A DNA stretch of 64,000 nt, taken from the NCBI GenBank assembly GCA_017619315.1, contig JAFZSN010000011.1, positions 62,001-126,000 of the forward strand. Reading direction: 5' to 3'. The notes beneath the pieces were generated by a model. That model ran no database searches and was not told the DNA's origin. It was given only the letters and a program-made list of their open reading frames with translations. Below are positions 60,062 to 64,000 of the stretch, in pieces; position 1 is the first letter of the stretch; each line of letters starts with the position of its first letter. This DNA is from Candidatus Saccharimonadota bacterium. Lineage in GTDB: Bacteria; Patescibacteriota; Saccharimonadia; Saccharimonadales; Saccharimonadaceae. Position numbers and translations under genes: made by a program.

Positions 60062-61804
60062 TTATTTCGGGAACAGGTATTGCAAATAATCGTTCATCAT
60101 CCTAGTTCCGGAAATAACCGGCAGAAATGCAGTGAGCTGCTTACGGGTCATATATTCAAGATCGAAATCATTATCCCAGGTCGAAATCGCATCCTCGAGT
60201 TGCTGATAAAGCATATCTAACTCTTCGTCTTCATTCCCACCATTGACGCAGAAATACGCGCTCATCGGACCATCCGCTACGCCGCCATCGTGAGTAGAAA
60301 CTAACAGATTCAAATTTGCTACATCTTTCATCCAGCTGGTTCCGCAAGCTTCGCAGCCTACCACCGGCACGTTGATGGAAACATTCGAACCACAAGACAG
60401 TCCGTATGCTAAATTCTCATCATAATCAGCAATATAATGCACGTGCTCTCTGAGATAATCGTCATGCTTACAGGTTTCAAGCAAGGATTTTAGTTTATTA
60501 TACATAATATGGTCACCTGGATGCACGCGTCCGGCTATAATATAATGCGCATTTCTGGATTCCAGGATGTTGCGAAGTCGCACCGGATCCTTAAAAGGCA
60601 TTTCGGGGCGTTTATAGTCTACGAACCTACGTTTGAAATCAACTATAAAATCGCTATCTCTAAACGAAAGAATTTGCCCATTTTGATCGGGGCGGTTCTT
60701 TAATGTCTTATTCAAGACTTCCCGGCCACTTAGCTTGAGTTGACGAATCGTATCGGAGTCTAGGAGTTCTAATTTCTCAGTAAAATCTGCTGACGGCAAA
60801 TTCAGATTATCCAAAACACCGATTCTTTTATACTCATCCATGATTTCGGGGAACACCCATTTGTCCATATCGATACCGTTCGTAATGGCTTTGAATTTCA
60901 CTTTATTCCCGGCGATGTCGCGGTAATTGGCAACCCTAGTATGGAGCTTCGAGACGCCGCTTCTGAGCTCCGCGATTTCAATCGTGACGGTCGAGAGCTT
61001 GATCGATCCATCAGTGAATTTATCTGATAGCCACTTCTTCACGGCCGGTGATTTCAAATTTGGGAAGACGAATTTTTCAAATTGTGAGTATTTAAACTCT
61101 GCTTCGGCCGCCTGCACCAGAGTATGATTCGTATATAATGTGTGTTTACGTGTGTACACGACGGCTTCGTAAAAATCCATACCGTTACGTGTGAGCTCGT
61201 CAAGTCGAGCCAGTGCGGCAAAGAAAGTCGCAACTTCATTAAGCTGCATAATCGCAGGCTTTAATCCAAGAAGCTTCAAAGCAGCGTAGCCGCCAAAACC
61301 AAGCGACACTTCTTGATAAAGGCGATGATCGGAACCACTGAGCCCAGAATAAAGCTCCCCAAAGTTTGGTTCCGTGACGGAAATGATTCTGGTGCTACCA
61401 AGGCGCTTTTCGATCACGTCAAGCGAACAAATAGCCCCGGAACATTTAATGTTGACTTTATCGATAAATTTATAGCCAAATTTTTTATAATCAACTGGGA
61501 TATGGTTTTCGATAATTTCGCCGTCTTGTAAGGATTGTTTTGTCTCGGAAGGATAAAAAGGTGTAATTAGCGCAAAAGGCACACCCATTTTCTCGGCCAC
61601 GCGCCTAGTGTCAGCAGCAAGCACGCCAAGACCCCCGCCACCACGGATACCGTTTTGCTGATCGTATAGTTCAATAGTCCAGTAAGTATATGGTCTTTCG
61701 GGCGAAATAGCTTTGGTCAAGTGGTTTCGCTCAACCGCATCATAAAAGAGATCGACGTCTTCGATATTTTCTAGCGGATGATAAAAATATTCTTGCCCAT
61801 CCAT
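60062..61804 (-). CDS. Alpha-glucan (glycogen-type) phosphorylase, short form
   Basis: A GT35 enzyme releasing glucose-1-phosphate from alpha-glucans. The PLP-lysine motif reads EACGTSWMKDVANLNLLVST (family: EASGTSGMK), ending in DGGVADG. THTLV in LYTNHTLVQAAEAEF, ITNGIDMDKW and RRFVDYKRPEM match conserved blocks of the compact alpha-glucan phosphorylase type. At 580 residues it is clearly shorter than the usual 800. In an organism with few pathways, glycogen-like polymer may be an energy source. TATAAT lies 10 nt before the ATG. Confidence 0.85.
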   Translation of the reverse strand: MDGQEYFYHPLENIEDVDLFYDAVERNHLTKAISPERPYTYWTIELYDQQNGIRGGGGLGVLAADTRRVAEKMGVPFALITPFYPSETKQSLQDGEIIENHIPVDYKKFGYKFIDKVNIKCSGAICSLDVIEKRLGSTRIISVTEPNFGELYSGLSGSDHRLYQEVSLGFGGYAALKLLGLKPAIMQLNEVATFFAALARLDELTRNGMDFYEAVVYTRKHTLYTNHTLVQAAEAEFKYSQFEKFVFPNLKSPAVKKWLSDKFTDGSIKLSTVTIEIAELRSGVSKLHTRVANYRDIAGNKVKFKAITNGIDMDKWVFPEIMDEYKRIGVLDNLNLPSADFTEKLELLDSDTIRQLKLSGREVLNKTLKNRPDQNGQILSFRDSDFIVDFKRRFVDYKRPEMPFKDPVRLRNILESRNAHYIIAGRVHPGDHIMYNKLKSLLETCKHDDYLREHVHYIADYDENLAYGLSCGSNVSINVPVVGCEACGTSWMKDVANLNLLVSTHDGGVADGPMSAYFCVNGGNEDEELDMLYQQLEDAISTWDNDFDLEYMTRKQLTAFLPVISGTRMMNDYLQYLFPK

Positions 61805-61833
61805 AACTCTTATGATTATAGCATAAATCTAAT

Positions 61834-62796
61834 TTAGTACCAAAAAGACTTAGGTAGCTTTTCGGCAAGGCGCATATGAAAGTCCCAATCAAGCCCCTCG
61901 AGCTTGGTTGGTTTTTTGGTTTTAAAGTAAGTTTTACGGATATAGTCCGCCGGCATTAATTCGCCAGGGATCAGCTTATACTTTTTCCCGAAGTTCAGTC
62001 CACGCTTATAATTCTTTGGTGGCAATACCGCAATTGGTAAGAAACTGCAGTTCATCTCCGGGTCTTCAAAAAGGCTAAGTGCCAGAACCGACATAGTTGG
62101 AATAATGTCTTCTTTCTTGTCATAAATTGCCTTAGTCTTAAATACGGTAGCCTGACGGGTAGCAGAAGGTGCCACGAAAACGACGCCACCTTTCTTTAGG
62201 CCATCGTGGGAAATCTTAGTATAGCGATCACGAAACTCCTTTTTTAATCTATTCCCTGCTTCGTAAAGTGGCGAGCCTTTTTCAAGATTCATTTTCTTCC
62301 AGGTTGAAGGGGTGATGGTCGGTGTAATAATGATACCAAGGCGCTTAATTCTCTCAAAATTCGGCGCAAGTGCCTCATACCACGGCAGATTTACTGGGAA
62401 ATACATAGGCTTGTCACCCATGACGTCAATCTTCATGGCTAGGATTCTAGCAATTTCACCAAGCGATGGGTGATTGAAGCCGATAACCAAACCACTCGGT
62501 TCATTAATTGGCATCCCCTCATAAGATCCAGGCGTAAATCGGGATAGAACTTTAACCAACTTCTTGCGAGCCTCTCTGTCGTATTCAGTCTGCGTGCCTT
62601 TTTTGCGGGTTGTCCTAAATATATAATTAATGACAGCATTGCATACCTTTCCGACCGGTACCATTTCCTTACGCAAATCCTCCGCACCAAGCGAAGTGAG
62701 CAAAGAATAATTCTCATGCTGAATCATATCAATAATTTTCTCAGCGGAAAGCTGAGACAATTCTTTTTCAGAAAAAACGTTTTTCTTTTTACGCAT
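61834..62796 (-). CDS. Acyltransferase-like (LPLAT/PlsC superfamily) protein
   Basis: About 320 residues from the ATG at 62796 (MRKKKNVFSEKELSQ); an upstream frame would run through the promoter. IGFNHPSLGEIARIL resembles the NHxxxxD catalytic block with Glu in place of Asp, and VFVAPSATRQATVF occupies the FPEGTRS position. No membrane helix is obvious. Acylation of glycerophosphate or a related lipid is plausible, but the altered motifs make this uncertain. Confidence 0.6.
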   Translation of the reverse strand: MRKKKNVFSEKELSQLSAEKIIDMIQHENYSLLTSLGAEDLRKEMVPVGKVCNAVINYIFRTTRKKGTQTEYDREARKKLVKVLSRFTPGSYEGMPINEPSGLVIGFNHPSLGEIARILAMKIDVMGDKPMYFPVNLPWYEALAPNFERIKRLGIIITPTITPSTWKKMNLEKGSPLYEAGNRLKKEFRDRYTKISHDGLKKGGVVFVAPSATRQATVFKTKAIYDKKEDIIPTMSVLALSLFEDPEMNCSFLPIAVLPPKNYKRGLNFGKKYKLIPGELMPADYIRKTYFKTKKPTKLEGLDWDFHMRLAEKLPKSFWY

Positions 62797-62848
62797 ATCG
62801 TAGTATATTATAGCATTTTTCAGCAAAATGTGATAAAATAATAAAGCT

Positions 62849-62923
62849 TGGGGATTCGCCAAGTGGTAAGGCAGTGGGTTCTGGTCCCACCATTCGGGGG
62901 TTCGAATCCCTCATCCCCAGCCA
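62849..62923 (+). tRNA. tRNA-Gln(CTG)
   Basis: A 75-nt cloverleaf including an encoded CCA end. Acceptor arms TGGGGAT/ATCCCCA, D arm GCC-AAGTGGTAA-GGC, anticodon stem GTGGG/CCCAC around TTCTGGT (anticodon CTG, reads CAG), T arm GGGGG/CCCTC with TTCGAAT. The GCCA 3' end fits Gln. TGTGATAAAAT upstream (about 62830-62840) is a probable extended -10. It is divergent from the acyltransferase-like gene. Confidence 0.96.
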
Positions 62924-62937
62924 TGAGAATTATAGCC

Positions 62938-63055
62938 AGAAGACGAGAAAATGCAAAGCATCTTCTGCGGTTACGAAAGGAACGAAAAATTCAGAGCTTG
63001 CTCTGATATTTTTAGTTTCTTGAGTAGACGCAAGAAACGTAGTTTCTCGTCTTCT
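62938..63055. repeat. 118-bp inverted-repeat region after tRNA-Gln
   Basis: AGAAGACGAGAAA (62938-62950) and its exact complement (63043-63055) bracket nested hairpins: TCAGAGC/GCTCTGA at 62991-63007 and GTTTCTTG/CAAGAAAC at 63015-63038. Short matches to the palindrome at 28018 (TTCTGCGGTT) are seen but are too short to prove common origin. Confidence 0.6.
62991..63014 (+). terminator. Probable tRNA-Gln terminator
   Basis: TCAGAGC-TTG-CTCTGA then TATTTTTA. On the minus strand the same hairpin is followed by ATTTTT, so it can work in both directions. Confidence 0.6.
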
Positions 63056-63139
63056 TATCATAATTATCTGGCTCGCTGGGGATATAGGGATCATACACCC
63101 CTCATCCCTCATCACTATCCCCCCTTGCACTCAACCATC

Positions 63140-63445
63140 TTTTAATGTACAATAAAAACATAACCAGTGCAGTTCTAGAATTACACTGGAATGGGTGATC
63201 TAGTTCGCTATTCGCGAACTAGATTTTTTCTTCGGCTGCCTCGCCGAAAAGATAGTTTTACGGTGATCTGTAATCTCCATAATGAAAATCGTACACCCAT
63301 CTCACTCCTTTCCAAGCTTCTGGCATATCTAGAATAGCTGTTTAATGAAGCTCCACACCCTCACGAGCATAGGCTCGTGCTAGACCACACTAAACACCGA
63401 AGTCAACCCAGGTTTATAATTAACACCTGGGGAGAATTTTTGCAA
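63140..63445 (-). ncRNA. Gene-free structured region, candidate RNA on the minus strand
   Basis: The stretch 62924-63496 (573 nt) has no gene that I can support. Its right part is rich in pairing on the minus strand: CCAGGTG/CACCTGG (about 63420-63446) at a possible promoter; TGTTTAGTG (63388-63396) with CATTAAACA (63339-63347) closing over CACGAG/CTCGTG; GGGTG with CACCC; TTCGGC/GCCGAA; and CCAGTG/CACTGG. AAGGAG followed by an ATG at 63300 opens a frame of only 30 codons. It fits no RNA family I know. Confidence 0.35.
63198..63230 (+). terminator. Strong hairpin with a T tract
   Basis: ATCTAGTTCGC-TATTC-GCGAACTAGAT followed by TTTTT on the plus strand: 11 perfect pairs. The transcript it would end is not identified; a short unit starting near 63150 is possible. 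Confidence 0.55.
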
Positions 63446-63496
63446 CCAAAATTTGAAGAAATATTTGCATAAGCATAAAGGAACGAAGATCTATGA

Positions 63497-64000
63497 TTAT
63501 TCGTAGCGCAATGCATCGATCGGGTTCTTCTTGGATGCTTTGCGGGCTGGAAGCGTTCCAGCGAGGAAAGCGATCAGCATAATAATTGCCACGATTCCAA
63601 TCATCGTAAGCGGTTCAAAGATCGTAAGAGTGAAGGTCGGGAAATCTTTCAAGAAAGTTTCGTGGGCAAGGTTACTAGCAACAGTGCCAAGTATTATGGA
63701 TACGATCACGCCGACAAATGATCCCCAGAAACCAAGCAAAATAGCTTCGGCCGAGAAGCTAAAGAACACTCGCCCGTTGCTCATGCCAAGGGCTTTGTCA
63801 AGACCAATCTCGCGAGTACGTTCTTGGACCGACATAAAGAGAGTATTGATGATACCAATAGAAGCCGCGATAAGAGCGATGGCGCCAAAGATATTAAATA
63901 CAATCAAAATTGCGTCAAAGAAAGTCCGGAACATTCCAACTTCGTCATCCACCGACATGGCTTTAAGACCAATTTCTTCAAGAGCAGCCTTCACTTCATC
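63497..64000 (-). CDS. FtsX/MacB-type ABC permease, C-terminal part, start beyond the window
   Basis: The visible 167 residues hold the last three membrane helices of an FtsX-like permease: FFDAILIVFNIFGAIALIAASIGIINTLFMSV, the conserved cytosolic RTREIGLDKALGMSNGRV, two more helices, and the end TLPARKASKKNPIDALRYE. This matches MacB/LolC-type exporters that work with a separate ATPase. The frame is open to the window edge, where GAT-GAA-GTG are internal codons, so no start is visible. Confidence 0.88.
   Translation of the reverse strand, partial: DEVKAALEEIGLKAMSVDDEVGMFRTFFDAILIVFNIFGAIALIAASIGIINTLFMSVQERTREIGLDKALGMSNGRVFFSFSAEAILLGFWGSFVGVIVSIILGTVASNLAHETFLKDFPTFTLTIFEPLTMIGIVAIIMLIAFLAGTLPARKASKKNPIDALRYE

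Noticed and set aside
63208..63300. 30-codon frame (MGVRFSLWRLQITVKLSFRR...) as an annotated gene
   Set aside because: Only a ribosome site supports it; it is too short and unconserved as far as I can see, so it is mentioned but not annotated.
63140..63445. tmRNA or RNase P RNA in the gene-free stretch
   Set aside because: No tRNA-like ends, tag peptide or conserved P4 sequences were found on either strand.

Overview
The window reads as chromosomal DNA of a Candidate Phyla Radiation bacterium, most likely Candidatus Saccharibacteria (TM7). This is an inference from content, since no 16S rRNA lies here. Genes are short, often overlap, and leave few gaps. There are housekeeping genes, wall-remodelling enzymes, surface proteins and nucleotide salvage, and no amino-acid biosynthesis. 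TGA, TAA and TAG all act as stops, so this is not a UGA-recoding lineage. No phage, insertion sequence or CRISPR array was seen.

Layout. 1-5 kb (minus): an anchored protein, a hypothetical, rsmD, recG, trmD and another anchored protein, then an orphan small RNA divergent from obgE. 6.6-11 kb (minus): envelope genes, namely a LysM-CHAP hydrolase, a RuvX-MltG fusion and a baseplate-J-like membrane protein. 11-15.3 kb (plus): a soluble histidine kinase, its response regulator, an RsuA-type pseudouridine synthase and an FtsA-like ATPase. 15.4-28 kb: alaS without its C-terminal domain, mnmA with a cysteine desulfurase, a transglutaminase-like protein, tatD, typA, a dCMP-deaminase-like gene, ung, tdk and tmk. 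28-36 kb (minus): a heterodimeric ABC exporter, a DacA-VanY fusion, a YbhN-like protein and an AI-2E family permease. 36-40 kb (plus): queH, queA and tgt (queuosine), with a deoxyribosyltransferase-like gene and a nuclease. 40-41.5 kb (minus): a Fic toxin with a ribbon-helix-helix antitoxin, and a second nuclease. 41.5-55 kb: cysS, a hydrolase, an NrnA-like phosphoesterase, a FISUMP surface protein, recR/ybaB, a GT-C transferase, dnaB/dnaX, a thioredoxin-fold membrane protein and a SufS-like enzyme. 55-60 kb (minus): rplL-rplJ with an L10 leader, rplA, rplK, nusG and secE. 60-64 kb: a glucan phosphorylase, an acyltransferase-like protein, tRNA-Gln, a structured gene-free stretch and a partial FtsX-type permease.

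Two genome-wide patterns stand out. First, a palindromic element with a 45-base core occurs three times: in frame inside typA, in frame inside tgt, and between nusG and rplK. Each copy is flanked by long inverted repeats that differ from locus to locus. A different palindrome of the same architecture is in frame inside trmD, and a larger one spans the end of tmk. The flanks look like inverted, not direct, duplications of the target. Second, at least 15 genes place a -10 hexamer exactly 6 nt before the start codon with no Shine-Dalgarno sequence, and six more have 7-8 nt. This predicts widespread leaderless mRNAs beside conventional Shine-Dalgarno genes.

Other points of note: RecR and the DnaX clamp-loader subunit have both lost their zinc modules; the Fic antitoxin joins a DNA-binding domain to a Fic-inhibiting helix; two stand-alone CdiA-like nucleases are paralogues; and a C7 tract splits what looks like one gene.
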